The translations under genes and the position numbers were made by a program. Positions 34,558-43,353 of a stretch of DNA of 64,000 nt are shown here, piece by piece (the first letter of the stretch is position 1; each line of letters opens with the position of its first letter). The DNA is from Candidatus Peregrinibacteria bacterium CG11_big_fil_rev_8_21_14_0_20_49_14 (lineage in GTDB: Bacteria; Patescibacteriota; Gracilibacteria; Peribacterales; Peribacteraceae): contig PCVP01000014.1 in NCBI GenBank assembly GCA_002787035.1, positions 50,422-114,421 of the forward strand, read 5' to 3'. The notes under the pieces were generated by a model. The model did no database searches, was not told the DNA's origin, and was given only the letters and a program-made list of their open reading frames with translations.

Positions 34558-35334
34558 ATGCGAAGAACCCAGGCACTCTGCCTTACACTCCTCCTTTCGG
34601 CCTGCAGTTCGTCTCAAGTATCCACGGGTGAATTCACAAAGCCGGAAGAGCGCCTTCCGCCGACAGATCGCATCATACGGCAGCCTGCAATGGGAACATC
34701 TGCGGTGCTTGAGTACCCGCAGCCGGAATACAACGGGGTAAAGTACGACTTTATGCTCCCCGGAGAACAAACCGAATCTATGCAAAGTACGCAGGGGCAA
34801 AAAACCAACCAAGAAAAAATCACACACGGAGAGATTCTGGGTAAAGACGGGCAGCCGCTCTCCGCCGAGCAAATGGAACAGTTTAAGAAAGGATGTACGG
34901 TGTATCGCCATACGACAACGCAAGAATTTGCCTGCTACGGATGCAGCGATACGGTATGTGCCGAACCCTCTTGGAGGTACGAACCGCTCAATCAGGCAGA
35001 TGCACTTTCGCAAGGGCTTGTATGTATGCGAACGGACAAGGGATGCGCACTCTACGAAATGCCCTCACCGGATGAATCTATGAAACCACTTATTGCAAAA
35101 GCTATCGAGATGCTTGCACAGGAACTGGAAAGAGACAGTGCCGATATTCAATTTCTCTCAATAGATGCCATGGACTGGCCGGATGTGTGTCTTGGAATCA
35201 TCGTGCCAAATATTGCCTGTGAACGAACAGTCACTCCCGGATACCGCATGTACCTGACAGTTGGTACTGTTCTGTATGAATACAGAAGCGACAAGTCGGG
35301 AGAAACGCTCAAGCGCAATATTCTCCGCAGGTAA
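34558..35334 (+). CDS. Lipoprotein with WPDxCLG-TPGYR domain
   Basis: The 258-residue protein has a lipoprotein signal MRRTQALCLTLLLSACSSS (lipobox LSAC). A Cys-rich middle (GCTVYRHTTTQEFACYGCSDTVC) follows, and then a C-terminal domain with WPDVCLGIIVPNIACERTVTPGYRMYLTVGTVLYEYRSD. The same C-terminal domain makes up most of the smaller lipoprotein at 36194. The pattern W-P-D-x-C-L-G ... C ... TPGYR ... YEYR occurs in secreted proteins of several phyla, with no known function to my knowledge. The ATG at 34558 gives a proper signal peptide; an earlier GTG-type extension at 34534 does not. Confidence 0.75.
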   Translation: MRRTQALCLTLLLSACSSSQVSTGEFTKPEERLPPTDRIIRQPAMGTSAVLEYPQPEYNGVKYDFMLPGEQTESMQSTQGQKTNQEKITHGEILGKDGQPLSAEQMEQFKKGCTVYRHTTTQEFACYGCSDTVCAEPSWRYEPLNQADALSQGLVCMRTDKGCALYEMPSPDESMKPLIAKAIEMLAQELERDSADIQFLSIDAMDWPDVCLGIIVPNIACERTVTPGYRMYLTVGTVLYEYRSDKSGETLKRNILRR

Positions 35335-35343
35335 CCGGAGCTG

Positions 35344-36159
35344 CTACGTGTTTTTCTGGCTGTCGTACAGCGCGCCGAGCAAAGAGAAGAACGAAGCTAT
35401 ACGATCGGAATCATGAGTGTCTGAGTGGACCGGAGCGTTTCTGGTTCCGTGCAGTTCCTGCTCCACATTCTTTTGAACCTCACGAGAGGAATCCGAAGCC
35501 AGAAAGAGCCAAAAGGGCTTATGAATACTTACAATTCCGGATGTATCAACATGTGTGTGCAGTGCGAATGAAACGGGAACAAATCCGAATATCTTCGCCT
35601 GTTGCCTGTAGACCAGAGAAACGCCGCCATCGTCAATTTGAATTTTTTCTATGCGATCATCGGATTGCACCAAGGCTGCTGCGTAATCTGTAAGCCCCTG
35701 CTTTGACTGTGGCAATATCGTAAGAGCTTTCGTCACTTCCGCAGAAGTAAGACGAAGCGCATTTCCTTTCGGATGCTCTACGACAATGAAAAAACTTGGG
35801 GTATTTGGCGACTGCGAAACCGACTGATCTTCAGGCAATGTAGGAATATCTTGTACAACCTGAGAGGATTCGGAAACAGGGAGGGAAGCGGGAGAAAGTG
35901 GAGGAGTGCCTGTGGGACGGGACGACACCGATGCAGGTGGCTGAGCGGAAGAAGACCGGTGTTGCTCCGCAGCGACAGGTACGGTATTACTGACCGGTGT
36001 ATCTGTTGTTTTCCGCCTGAGAAGCTGCGACGAAGAAATCTGTACATTTGCGGAAGAAACGTCAAATTTTGTCGTTCTTTCCGTGGCAACCGCATACTGT
36101 GGAAACGAAATAATCAGAGCGCCGAGTAATGAGACCATAAAATACTGCAAGACATTCAT
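35344..36159 (-). CDS. Exported protein of unknown function
   Basis: The 271-residue protein has a signal peptide (MNVLQYFMVSLLGALIISFPQYAVA), a Ser/Pro/Thr-rich linker (about 45-110), and a compact C-terminal domain. That domain includes FFIVVEHPKGNALRLTSAEVTKALTILPQ and QQAKIFGFVPVSFALHTHVDTSGIVSIHKPFWLFLASDSSREVQ. The ATG at 36159 is chosen because it begins the signal peptide; the frame continues upstream antisense to the lipoprotein at 36194. No family is recognised. It is convergent with the lipoprotein at 34558. Confidence 0.65.
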   Translation of the reverse strand: MNVLQYFMVSLLGALIISFPQYAVATERTTKFDVSSANVQISSSQLLRRKTTDTPVSNTVPVAAEQHRSSSAQPPASVSSRPTGTPPLSPASLPVSESSQVVQDIPTLPEDQSVSQSPNTPSFFIVVEHPKGNALRLTSAEVTKALTILPQSKQGLTDYAAALVQSDDRIEKIQIDDGGVSLVYRQQAKIFGFVPVSFALHTHVDTSGIVSIHKPFWLFLASDSSREVQKNVEQELHGTRNAPVHSDTHDSDRIASFFSLLGALYDSQKNT

Positions 36160-36193
36160 TGTACATGAATGGAGATCGTCGTACACTTGCGAC

Positions 36194-36565
36194 ATGAAGA
36201 AGTACGTCGTTTCCATCGCACTCGTGCTCACTCTTGCGGGCTGCTCTTCCCTTACAGGAAACGTGCAATCGCCCGATGGGACAGGGGAAGAAGCTCCTCT
36301 TACGAATCCTCCGGCAGTGCTGATGACGATAGATGTATTGGCAAACGCTCTCGGACTTATGAGGGAAAACATCATTCTTCTCAGCTACGAAGAGAGGCAA
36401 TGGCCGGATTCTTGCTTGGGCATACAACTGGAAGGCGCATACTGCGCACAAGTTGTCACTCCGGGCTACCGCGCCGTCTTAAAAACAGATACGGGATTCA
36501 CGTACGTTTTCCGCACAAATATGGCGGGAGACATCATGTACACTGAGCCGGACGTGGCACAATAA
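36194..36565 (+). CDS. Small lipoprotein with WPDxCLG-TPGYR domain
   Basis: The 123-residue lipoprotein has signal MKKYVVSIALVLTLAGCSS (lipobox LAGC). Its single domain, DVLANALGLMRENIILLSYEERQWPDSCLGIQLEGAYCAQVVTPGYRAVLKTDTGFTYVFRTN, is homologous to the C-terminus of the lipoprotein at 34558. Two conserved cysteines probably form a disulfide outside the cell. A TACACT box (36182-36187) ends 6 bases before the ATG. It is convergent with the MOSC-like gene. The function of this domain is unknown. Confidence 0.75.
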   Translation: MKKYVVSIALVLTLAGCSSLTGNVQSPDGTGEEAPLTNPPAVLMTIDVLANALGLMRENIILLSYEERQWPDSCLGIQLEGAYCAQVVTPGYRAVLKTDTGFTYVFRTNMAGDIMYTEPDVAQ

Positions 36566-37621
36566 TTACATTTTCCAGTCCGTTTTTGCGGTTTCTGCCA
36601 CGAGCTTGTCTCCCACGGTGACGAGTGTGTCTTCCTGATGCGGAGGAACATCTATATTCGCCCCCATGGTTGCAGAGCTGTCCCAAGGACGTAGCGGTCT
36701 GTTTTCACGAAGCCACTTCTTTGGCGAGCCGGACACTTCCCCTGTTACTATGTCTCGCTGTGTGACCAAGCAACGGGGTGTGAGGCTCTGGAATCGTACG
36801 GCTCTCTCACCTGTGTTTGTAACAATACGTGCCTCGTGAACGAGATCCTCGATATTCGGAGGAAAATCTTCTCCTCCGAACCTAATACCCGCACGAAATG
36901 CATCCATAACCTGCGGTCCGTGAGGAGAATTTTCGTTCATACCGTGAATCTGCGCACCGTCTGTAAACATTGTGAGGATTCTTCCATTTGGTTCTATGCA
37001 CGTATCCGACGGTCTGCGAAACCATGAGTGAGGCAAAATAACGAACAGATCTTCCATGGGGACTTTTGTTTCGAAATCCGCCAAGCAATTACGAATGTGT
37101 TCGGTAAGTTGCCCCGTATCCAACACGCCTTCGAGCACGTCGTTGCCAAAGCGAGCCTGCACAAGCTTTCCGTCACGAGGATACAGTACACCGGTGTCGA
37201 ATTCTCTGGACGGGCTTCCTGAAGCATCCGGCGCGGAGAGTATGAATCGTTTTGTTGTAGGGTCGTACGAAGGATGAACTCTTGTGGTGTGAGCAGATTC
37301 TTTGCCGGAGTATCTCTTATAATCATATTCCGTTTGATTCACGGCACCATGCTCCTTGCGAACGATTGCAGCACGACAGTCCACAAGCTCTCCGTCTTCC
37401 GTAGCCATTCCCTGCAACGAAAGCAGGGCACTTGGAACATGCAACTGCTTCGTACCTTTAAGAATGCGAAGAGCGAGATCTCTCACTTCCGCAGTGCGGC
37501 CCATGACACTCGGACCGATAGCCTCCATACTTCGACGGTAGGCTTCCCGTCTTTCCGAATGCCCCTCGTTGGTAGGATCTACCCGAGATATGAGTGCTTC
37601 CTGAAATGCAGACAGAGACAT
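36566..37621 (-). CDS. Hypothetical protein with MOSC-like C-terminal region
   Basis: The 351-residue soluble protein is not firmly recognised. Its last 100 residues resemble a MOSC domain, the fold that binds molybdenum cofactor or handles sulfur: TNTGERAVRFQSLTPRCLVTQRDIVTGEVSGSPKKWL, then ATMGANIDVP and TLVTVGDKLV. The RCxVTxxDxxTG and VGD patterns fit MOSC, but the catalytic cysteine is not certain. The N-terminal part begins MSLSAFQEALISRVDP and has no known motif. The cell probably lacks molybdenum enzymes, so a different role is possible. The MOSC call is tentative. Confidence 0.55.
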   Translation of the reverse strand: MSLSAFQEALISRVDPTNEGHSERREAYRRSMEAIGPSVMGRTAEVRDLALRILKGTKQLHVPSALLSLQGMATEDGELVDCRAAIVRKEHGAVNQTEYDYKRYSGKESAHTTRVHPSYDPTTKRFILSAPDASGSPSREFDTGVLYPRDGKLVQARFGNDVLEGVLDTGQLTEHIRNCLADFETKVPMEDLFVILPHSWFRRPSDTCIEPNGRILTMFTDGAQIHGMNENSPHGPQVMDAFRAGIRFGGEDFPPNIEDLVHEARIVTNTGERAVRFQSLTPRCLVTQRDIVTGEVSGSPKKWLRENRPLRPWDSSATMGANIDVPPHQEDTLVTVGDKLVAETAKTDWKM

Positions 37622-37690
37622 AGTGCCAAGAAAGTAAGTAAGAAATACTACTCTTCTCCGAAAGGACGATGCAAGTGTAAGATAGCATGT

Positions 37691-38371
37691 ATGCGCTCCA
37701 TTCTGAGTGTTGGCATTGTGTTCGTATTTCTGCTCCCGCAGACCGCTCTGGGAAAAGCCGGTTCTCGGTGGGGTTCGGATACCGCATTGGAAACAATGCT
37801 TGAAAGAAGGGAAGAACGTAGAGAGGCACGAGCCAGAACACGATTTAAACTGCCCGAAAAAACCGAAAAGATCAGAATGGGCTGGAGTATTATAGAAAAA
37901 CCAGCTTCTCCGAGAAGACGCAGAAATGTGAACCCTGCATTACTTTCGGGTGTGGTGGACGGCTCGATTGTAGTCGTAAATCTTCCGGAGGGATTCAACA
38001 CGGAAGTACGACTGCTGGGAGTGAATGCGCCGGAAATTATTCGGGCACAGGAGAACATTGAATGCTACGCATTGGAAGCAAAAAATGCGTTACGAAACGT
38101 ATTTGCGGGAACCAGCGTCGTATTGGAGCAAGACAAACGATATGCGAAAGACAGTTACAAAAGACTCGTACGATATGTACGTTCCGGAAGCCAGGACATA
38201 GGTGCATGGATGATATGGAGCGGATACGCTTTCGCAGACAGAGACATTGCACACCTGCGCTCACAAGAGTACTTCCTGCTGGAAGCAGACGCGGAAAATC
38301 ACGAAAGGGGACTGTGGGGATACGCCTGTGATTACAATGATGATTTGAGAGAACTGGACGTACTGGAATAA
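37691..38371 (+). CDS. Secreted thermonuclease (SNase-like) family protein
   Basis: The 226-residue protein has a signal peptide (MRSILSVGIVFVFLLPQTALG), a basic linker (about 35-75), then a staphylococcal-nuclease-like OB domain: SGVVDGSIVVVNLPEGFNTEVRLLGVNAPEI, ECYALEAKNALRNVFAGTSVVLEQDKRYAKDSYKRLVRYV, and the C-terminal ERGLWGYACDYN. Catalytic Arg and Asp positions of the family are broadly kept (RLLGVNAPE). It could degrade extracellular nucleic acid for uptake of nucleotides. The ATG at 37691 is supported by a TAAGAT box ending 7 bases upstream. Confidence 0.85.
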   Translation: MRSILSVGIVFVFLLPQTALGKAGSRWGSDTALETMLERREERREARARTRFKLPEKTEKIRMGWSIIEKPASPRRRRNVNPALLSGVVDGSIVVVNLPEGFNTEVRLLGVNAPEIIRAQENIECYALEAKNALRNVFAGTSVVLEQDKRYAKDSYKRLVRYVRSGSQDIGAWMIWSGYAFADRDIAHLRSQEYFLLEADAENHERGLWGYACDYNDDLRELDVLE

Positions 38372-38402
38372 AAATGCCAGCAATGCAAAATGTGAATGAT
38401 AT

Positions 38403-38430
38403 TGACACTCGTTTTCCTGCGTGTATCTTT
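38403..38430 (+). promoter_or_regulatory. Promoter of the coiled-coil protein gene
   Basis: TTGACA (38403-38408), a 16-base spacer and TATCTT (38425-38430) lie upstream of the ATG at 38465, giving a leader of about 28 bases. No clear Shine-Dalgarno site is seen in it. Confidence 0.55.
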
Positions 38431-38464
38431 CTCCTCCAAGCTTTGAATTTTTCTCTCCATAGCT

Positions 38465-39376
38465 ATGAAGACAAGAACACTTGTAACAGGATCTGTTCTC
38501 CTTGCATCTCTTTGTGTGCCACTCAGTACACTTGCTGCCGAGCAACGACGAAATTATTCCGACTATTGGTATCTTACAAGTGATGTGGAAAACAAAGTTG
38601 CCATAGTCAAAGAACTTCCGGAGCTGCAAAAGAATATCGAATTGGCAAAAGCGCAGCTGGAACAGGTGCATACGGAATATGGCAATCTGCTCGACGGGCT
38701 GCGGTACGAAAGTGCAACGCTGGAACGAGAACGTGAATCCCTCGAAAGTACCTCTGTGCAACAATTGCTGAAAGAACGAGATATTTTGGGACGATTCTCT
38801 ATCGTAGGAGCACCGTCTAATCACTTGAAGTTACGTGCAAGGCAGTGGAAATTGGAAGATGCGCAAAAGATATTGGATGAAGAGAGAGTGCATGCGTTTC
38901 AAGATTTGGAAAAGAAAGAAAGAATGCTGGCCAGAGAAATCGAAAAGACCCATAGCGACTATTTGGCAAAGCGTCAGAGTGCCCAAGAAAGGCTGAATAT
39001 TGCTTTGGCAAGACTAAATGTGAAAGAACTGCAGTTGAATTACGCAAAGTCAGACAAGCGAAACGTATTTTTAGATACGATTACCGTCACCGAAAAGAAT
39101 GCGTTTTTGCATCCGAGAATTTCTGCCTATAAACAGGAACGCGCACAAAAAGCAGAGCAAATTCGTCTTGCAATGGAACGAGCCCGGCAAAACAAATATC
39201 TGGGTAAAGTACAGCCTGAAGTTGAGCAGGATATGTTGAGACAGCAGCAGGAAGAGGAGGAGTACGCGCGTAAAATGCTGGAAAAGCAGCTTGCAGAAAG
39301 CCTTGGTTCCAACCTTTCGAGTAAGGCACTCAAAATTCACTTCCTGCAGAGATTCTTAGAAAGCTTGCAGAAATAG
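38465..39376 (+). CDS. Exported coiled-coil protein
   Basis: The 303-residue protein has a signal peptide (MKTRTLVTGSVLLASLCVPLSTLAA). Almost continuous coiled coil follows from about residue 45 to 280, rich in Glu, Lys, Arg and Leu (for example ELQKNIELAKAQLEQVHTEYGN). A second helical block ends RKMLEKQLAESLGSNLS. It probably forms a long periplasmic or wall-spanning rod. No enzyme motif is seen. A strong terminator follows. It is convergent with the subtilase gene. Confidence 0.75.
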   Translation: MKTRTLVTGSVLLASLCVPLSTLAAEQRRNYSDYWYLTSDVENKVAIVKELPELQKNIELAKAQLEQVHTEYGNLLDGLRYESATLERERESLESTSVQQLLKERDILGRFSIVGAPSNHLKLRARQWKLEDAQKILDEERVHAFQDLEKKERMLAREIEKTHSDYLAKRQSAQERLNIALARLNVKELQLNYAKSDKRNVFLDTITVTEKNAFLHPRISAYKQERAQKAEQIRLAMERARQNKYLGKVQPEVEQDMLRQQQEEEEYARKMLEKQLAESLGSNLSSKALKIHFLQRFLESLQK

Positions 39377-39388
39377 TTTTTGAAATTG

Positions 39389-39417
39389 AAAGCGCCCGAC
39401 AGTATCGGGCGCTTTTT
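39389..39417 (+). terminator. Rho-independent terminator after the coiled-coil gene
   Basis: An 8-bp stem GCGCCCGA / TCGGGCGC with a 5-base loop is followed by five T, and preceded by A residues, 15 bases past the stop codon. The flanking A and T runs could let it work in both directions, also serving the subtilase gene that ends at 39461. Confidence 0.9.
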
Positions 39418-39460
39418 GTACATATTGAGCAAAATATTACGTGGTGCAATCTCAAACAAT

Positions 39461-41203
39461 TTACCCCTTTCCTTTCCCGCCTCCTTTCCCACCCCCCTTT
39501 CCATTCTTTCCCTTAGCGCTTCTGTCTTTCGCGTTACTTTCTTTGCCACTGTTTCCCTTTCCTCTACCTGACTCCCTGTTCACTTCTTGCAGACGCTTAT
39601 CTTCTCTGTCTGATCGAATAAAGTCATATCCGCAGTCCCGAGGGCACGAAAGCCGTTCTTTGGAATCACAAACTGCGTCTCCGCACACCACACTCTTCTT
39701 TCCTGAATTATCTTTATCCTCATTGGAATCTTTACCCTGTTTTTCTTCCTTTCTACTGCAGTCACTGGGGCAAGATTTTTCACTTTCTGCTCCGGAACAA
39801 ATGTGATCTCCACAGAACTCGAAACGGCACTGTTCATCGCTTTGACCGTTGCAGTTATCGTCTGCCCCGTTACAGATCTCTTCTGAGTCAGGATTCACAA
39901 ACGGATTGGAATCGTTGCAATCTCCTCCGCAGGACGTAAACCCGTCTTCATCCAAGTCTTGGCAATCAATTTCAGGATAAAGTTCGGCGGCTTTCCGTAA
40001 GGCTGCCAGTGCATCGACTTTTCCAAATCCGTAATACTGATCCTGTAACTCCGGACCCAAGTCCACAGCAGATTGAGAAAGGATCTCAAATATCTGAGAG
40101 GAATTGAGAATAGGATACTTTTGTAGCAACAGTGCCACCACTCCTGCCACATGCGGAGAAGACATGGACGTACCCGACATACGACCGTATGCAGCTGCCG
40201 GACATGTGCCTGCGGCAATGCAAGAGAATGAGGAAAGTACGGAAATTCCGGGAGCCATAAGATCCAACGCGGGACCAAAACTGGACCACGGAGCTCTGGT
40301 ACCAGTGGAATCTATGGCACCGACCGCAATCGCCTTGGATGCACAGGCGGGCGTACCGACACCATCGTTGTTATTGCCGGCAGCAGCAACGACCGAAACT
40401 CCCTGTGTGGTCATCCAGTTCACTTTATTTGCCAAGGTATCTCCGTCACAGTTGTCACCGAATGCACCGCCTCCAAAACTCATATTTGCAACCTGCACTC
40501 TGGAAGCAACAGCCCACTCCATACCAGCGAGAATGTCTCCTTCCAAACACCAACCTGTGTCTCCGCAGACCTTCGCGGAATAGAGCACCACATCCGGAGC
40601 GACTCCGTGGGCGGTTGTACCTTCCACGGACGCTACGCCTTCTCCCGCTATAATTCCCGCTACGTGTGTGCCATGTCCCAGAACATCTTCGTCGGAGTCA
40701 TTTGTAAAGTTTTGAGATGCAAATATTTTTCCTGCCAGTTCAGGGTGTCCTGCCTCTATGCCCGTATCCAACACCGCAACACGAATGCCTTTGCCTGTAG
40801 TACCGTACTCTCCAGACCACACACTCGGTGCACTGATATATGTCGCAGTATCCAGATCTATGGCTCTGAGAGCTCTTTCCTCTCTTGCATCGGGCACGCG
40901 AAGGCCTATGGGACATTCCAGTGATAGTAAGCCCTGCAACGCATGTCTAACGGAACATCCCTGACGAATAAGAGTGCCGAGTTTTTCGTCCGAACGGTCT
41001 CGTGAACGGTACAGCACTCGTTGATAATTCGTACAAACACCTGCCTCCCGGCACGTCTGTACATCACGGAGACCGGGATGAGAGTCCCACTTTGCAAGCT
41101 TCCCCCCTTTGGCCTGCGTTATCGGAGCAGCGATAAGAAAAACTGCTGTAACAGATAGAATACTCAGTGTACGCAGCCGCAGATAACAGGAACGCTCTAT
41201 CAT
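39461..41203 (-). CDS. Secreted subtilisin-like serine protease with Cys-rich and Gly/Lys tail
   Basis: The 580-residue exported protease has a signal peptide (about 1-31) and a prodomain-like segment. The S8 catalytic domain has the triad in RVAVLDTGIEAGHPEL (Asp146), GHGTHVAGI (His177) and GTSMSSPHVAG (Ser346). Downstream comes a MopE-like metal-binding motif (DEDGFTSCGGDCNDSNP, ICNGADDNCNGQSDE), then two CGDxxCxxxExxxxCPxDC repeats. The highly basic tail ends KGGGKGGGKGKG. It is likely surface-associated and calcium-stabilised. It starts 4 bases after the Big_5 gene stop, so the two are co-translated. A similar Gly/Lys stretch occurs in the zincin at 53457. Confidence 0.92.
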   Translation of the reverse strand: MIERSCYLRLRTLSILSVTAVFLIAAPITQAKGGKLAKWDSHPGLRDVQTCREAGVCTNYQRVLYRSRDRSDEKLGTLIRQGCSVRHALQGLLSLECPIGLRVPDAREERALRAIDLDTATYISAPSVWSGEYGTTGKGIRVAVLDTGIEAGHPELAGKIFASQNFTNDSDEDVLGHGTHVAGIIAGEGVASVEGTTAHGVAPDVVLYSAKVCGDTGWCLEGDILAGMEWAVASRVQVANMSFGGGAFGDNCDGDTLANKVNWMTTQGVSVVAAAGNNNDGVGTPACASKAIAVGAIDSTGTRAPWSSFGPALDLMAPGISVLSSFSCIAAGTCPAAAYGRMSGTSMSSPHVAGVVALLLQKYPILNSSQIFEILSQSAVDLGPELQDQYYGFGKVDALAALRKAAELYPEIDCQDLDEDGFTSCGGDCNDSNPFVNPDSEEICNGADDNCNGQSDEQCRFEFCGDHICSGAESEKSCPSDCSRKEEKQGKDSNEDKDNSGKKSVVCGDAVCDSKERLSCPRDCGYDFIRSDREDKRLQEVNRESGRGKGNSGKESNAKDRSAKGKNGKGGGKGGGKGKG

Positions 41204-41206
41204 AGA

Positions 41207-42421
41207 TTAGAGGGGGAGCCCTTGATTAGAACACGTAAAACGAAAGCGGGCATGTAGTCGCTTGTTCACTCTTTCCATCATCACCTCATCCAGACGGAAA
41301 TTTGAGGCGACACGTTTGCATACTCTTCGTTTAAACTTGTACTCCACTTTATATACGGAGATAGAAGGTTGGTCGGGCTCCGTAGGACTTCGGTCTTCTT
41401 CAACTGTTTTGTCCTCTGTTTCATCCTCCGTTTCATCTTCAGAGAGCTCTTCTAAGTCATCTTCATCGTCCGGAACTTGAGACTCAAGCAATTCACCGGA
41501 GTCTGAAAGCGTATCTTTTTCTGCGGTACTATAGAGCTCTACTATGCCTAAATCACCGGATGAACCTGATGTTGCCGCGCGAAGTGCTTGTAGCTTTCTT
41601 CTGTAATTCTTCCCAGAACCGCCTCCTGTCGGAGAGTCAAAATCCTCGGTGGTAAAGTTCCAGGTGGTTGTATCTGCAATTCCTGTATAGAAGACCCCCG
41701 CTATATTATGGAAAGCATTGGATGCAATATGTACGTAAAATGACTTTGCTCTCTCCGAAAGAGAAGCAGAGAGGCTCACGGTAACAGTAGTGCTGCCACT
41801 GCCACTCACCTGGCCGGAATTTGCGGCAATGGCTTCGAACACAGAATCGTCGCCGGCCTTCTTGACTGTAATGTTTCCCGGACCCCCCCGCACAACCTTA
41901 TCGAATACAATCGTTAACGACTGCGCATTCACACTGACAGCTGCCGAATTATCCGCAGGTGTAAGTTCGGCAACTGCGGGGGCTGCCAAACTTTCTGTCG
42001 TAAAGTTCCAAGTGGTGGTATCTGCAATTCCCACATATGCCTCACCTGCACCATTACGGAATGTTCCGGAATCAATCTGTACGTACAACCCTGCATTGTA
42101 CTCGTTTATAGGAGCAGTAAGCGCAATGGAAATAGTATCTGTGCCGCTACCCGTCACCTGTGCGTCCGGCACCGCAATCGCTTCTATGAGCGAATTGTCA
42201 CTGCTGCGCTTCAGAGAAATAGTGCCACCGCTTCCTTGGACCACCTGGTTAAACGTAATGGAAAGCGTCGACGTGGAGACAGGTACATCCGTAGCGTTAT
42301 CGGTCGGCGTAAAAGAGGACACTGTCGGCGCGGCCGCAAACGCGACTGCCGGAAGAGCAGTGGCAATGCACATGAGGAAGCAGACCGAAAATATCCTGGT
42401 TCGTAGGAGTAGTGCAAACAC
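41207..42421 (-). CDS. Surface protein with two Big_5 (SbsA Ig-like) domains and a conserved Cys-containing C-terminus
   Basis: The 404-residue exported protein starts with GTG and a signal peptide (about 1-29). Two Ig-like Big_5 domains follow (about 30-137 and 140-245), each ending in GIADTTTWNFTTE. An acidic Glu/Asp/Thr linker is next. The last 40 residues (RRVCKRVASNFRLDEVMMER, then VNKRLHARFRFTC) match the C-terminus of the FG-GAP protein at 46288. A TAGCCT box ends 6 bases before the start. It forms an operon with the subtilase. The role is probably adhesion or surface display. Confidence 0.82.
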   Translation of the reverse strand: MFALLLRTRIFSVCFLMCIATALPAVAFAAAPTVSSFTPTDNATDVPVSTSTLSITFNQVVQGSGGTISLKRSSDNSLIEAIAVPDAQVTGSGTDTISIALTAPINEYNAGLYVQIDSGTFRNGAGEAYVGIADTTTWNFTTESLAAPAVAELTPADNSAAVSVNAQSLTIVFDKVVRGGPGNITVKKAGDDSVFEAIAANSGQVSGSGSTTVTVSLSASLSERAKSFYVHIASNAFHNIAGVFYTGIADTTTWNFTTEDFDSPTGGGSGKNYRRKLQALRAATSGSSGDLGIVELYSTAEKDTLSDSGELLESQVPDDEDDLEELSEDETEDETEDKTVEEDRSPTEPDQPSISVYKVEYKFKRRVCKRVASNFRLDEVMMERVNKRLHARFRFTCSNQGLPL

Positions 42422-42590
42422 GGTTCAAGGCTACCACAAAGCCATGTTTCGTAAACGCATAACTCGTTGACGGAAGTACGGAGTTTTGCAGAGGAATACG
42501 ACAGCCGAAGAAGCTACGCAGTGGAACTGCCTACACTTTCATCCTGAGCACTCACGGACGGTTGACTACCGGGGGGAGAAATACGTTAAA

Positions 42591-43220
42591 CTAGAGATGC
42601 TCCACGATATCCGACTCATTCCATCGCACTTTCTTCAGTGCAGCTGCGGAGTCTGACTTGGAACGATACCCGACGGGGCACGCTACGACTGCCGTTAGAC
42701 TTTGTTCTTTGAGCCCTAAAATTTCATCGTACTTATCTTTATCGAACCCCTCCATAGGACAAGAGTCTATACCTTTGTGCATGCAGGCACTCAAAAGAAA
42801 TCCGAGTGCTATGTACACTTGTCGCTGCATCCAATCCGCTCGTTGATCTTCTGATTTTCCAAGTACATTTGAAATCATCATTTGGGTGTACGCATCCGTT
42901 TTGGAAGAAGTCATACTGCGACTCTCAGCTATATGCGCCGCATGCCGTTCTATGTACGCGGCATCCATGGAGGTACGGGCACAGAGCACGAAGAGATGGG
43001 AACAATCTGTAATTTGAGGCTGATTCCACGATATGGGCTTCAGCTTTGCTTTGAGGTGCGGATCGGAAACAACCAAAAAATGCCATGGCTGTAACCCGAA
43101 AGAAGAAGGGGAGTACACGAGGGAATCTACAAGATACTGCAGATCTTCCGGAGAAACTTTGGCGTCAGGATCGAATAATTTTGTGGCATATCGCCACAGT
43201 AATGGATTTTTTGTCGTCAT
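42591..43220 (-). CDS. Nitroreductase family protein
   Basis: This 209-residue flavoprotein belongs to the NfsB/nitroreductase family. These proteins bind FMN as dimers and reduce nitroaromatics, quinones or flavins with NAD(P)H. Motifs: RYATKLFDPDAKVSPEDLQYLVDSLVYSPSSFGLQPWHFLVVSD (FMN-binding N-terminus) and QVYIALGFLLSACMHKGIDSCPMEGFDKDKYDEILGL (C-terminal FMN site). The start is the ATG at 43220, with a TATACT box 21 bases upstream. It stands alone between the Big_5 gene and the polycationic protein. The intergenic stretch 42422-42590 shows no gene. Confidence 0.9.
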   Translation of the reverse strand: MTTKNPLLWRYATKLFDPDAKVSPEDLQYLVDSLVYSPSSFGLQPWHFLVVSDPHLKAKLKPISWNQPQITDCSHLFVLCARTSMDAAYIERHAAHIAESRSMTSSKTDAYTQMMISNVLGKSEDQRADWMQRQVYIALGFLLSACMHKGIDSCPMEGFDKDKYDEILGLKEQSLTAVVACPVGYRSKSDSAAALKKVRWNESDIVEHL

Positions 43221-43318
43221 GGAAGAGGGGAACGGGCATGCAGTATAGGGAATATTTCACTGGCTGTGAATGAAAGATTTCTCTACTCTATGGCCCTTTT
43301 ATAGGCGAATTTTAATTA

Positions 43319-43347
43319 TTGACATATTTATGAATATATTGTATAAG
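43319..43347 (+). promoter_or_regulatory. Near-consensus leaderless promoter of the polycationic protein
   Basis: TTGACA (43319-43324), an exact 17-base spacer and TATAAG (43342-43347) end 6 bases before the ATG at 43354. This is the closest match to consensus in the window, suggesting strong expression from a leaderless message. Confidence 0.75.
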
Positions 43348-43353
43348 TAGTTT

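Noticed and set aside
36566..37621. A confident molybdenum-cofactor enzyme
   Set aside because: Only a loose MOSC-like pattern is seen and the key cysteine is not certain, so the call is kept tentative.
42422..42590. Small RNA gene in the gap between the Big_5 and nitroreductase genes
   Set aside because: No convincing fold such as SRP RNA, 6S RNA or RNase P core was recognised, and no terminator is present.
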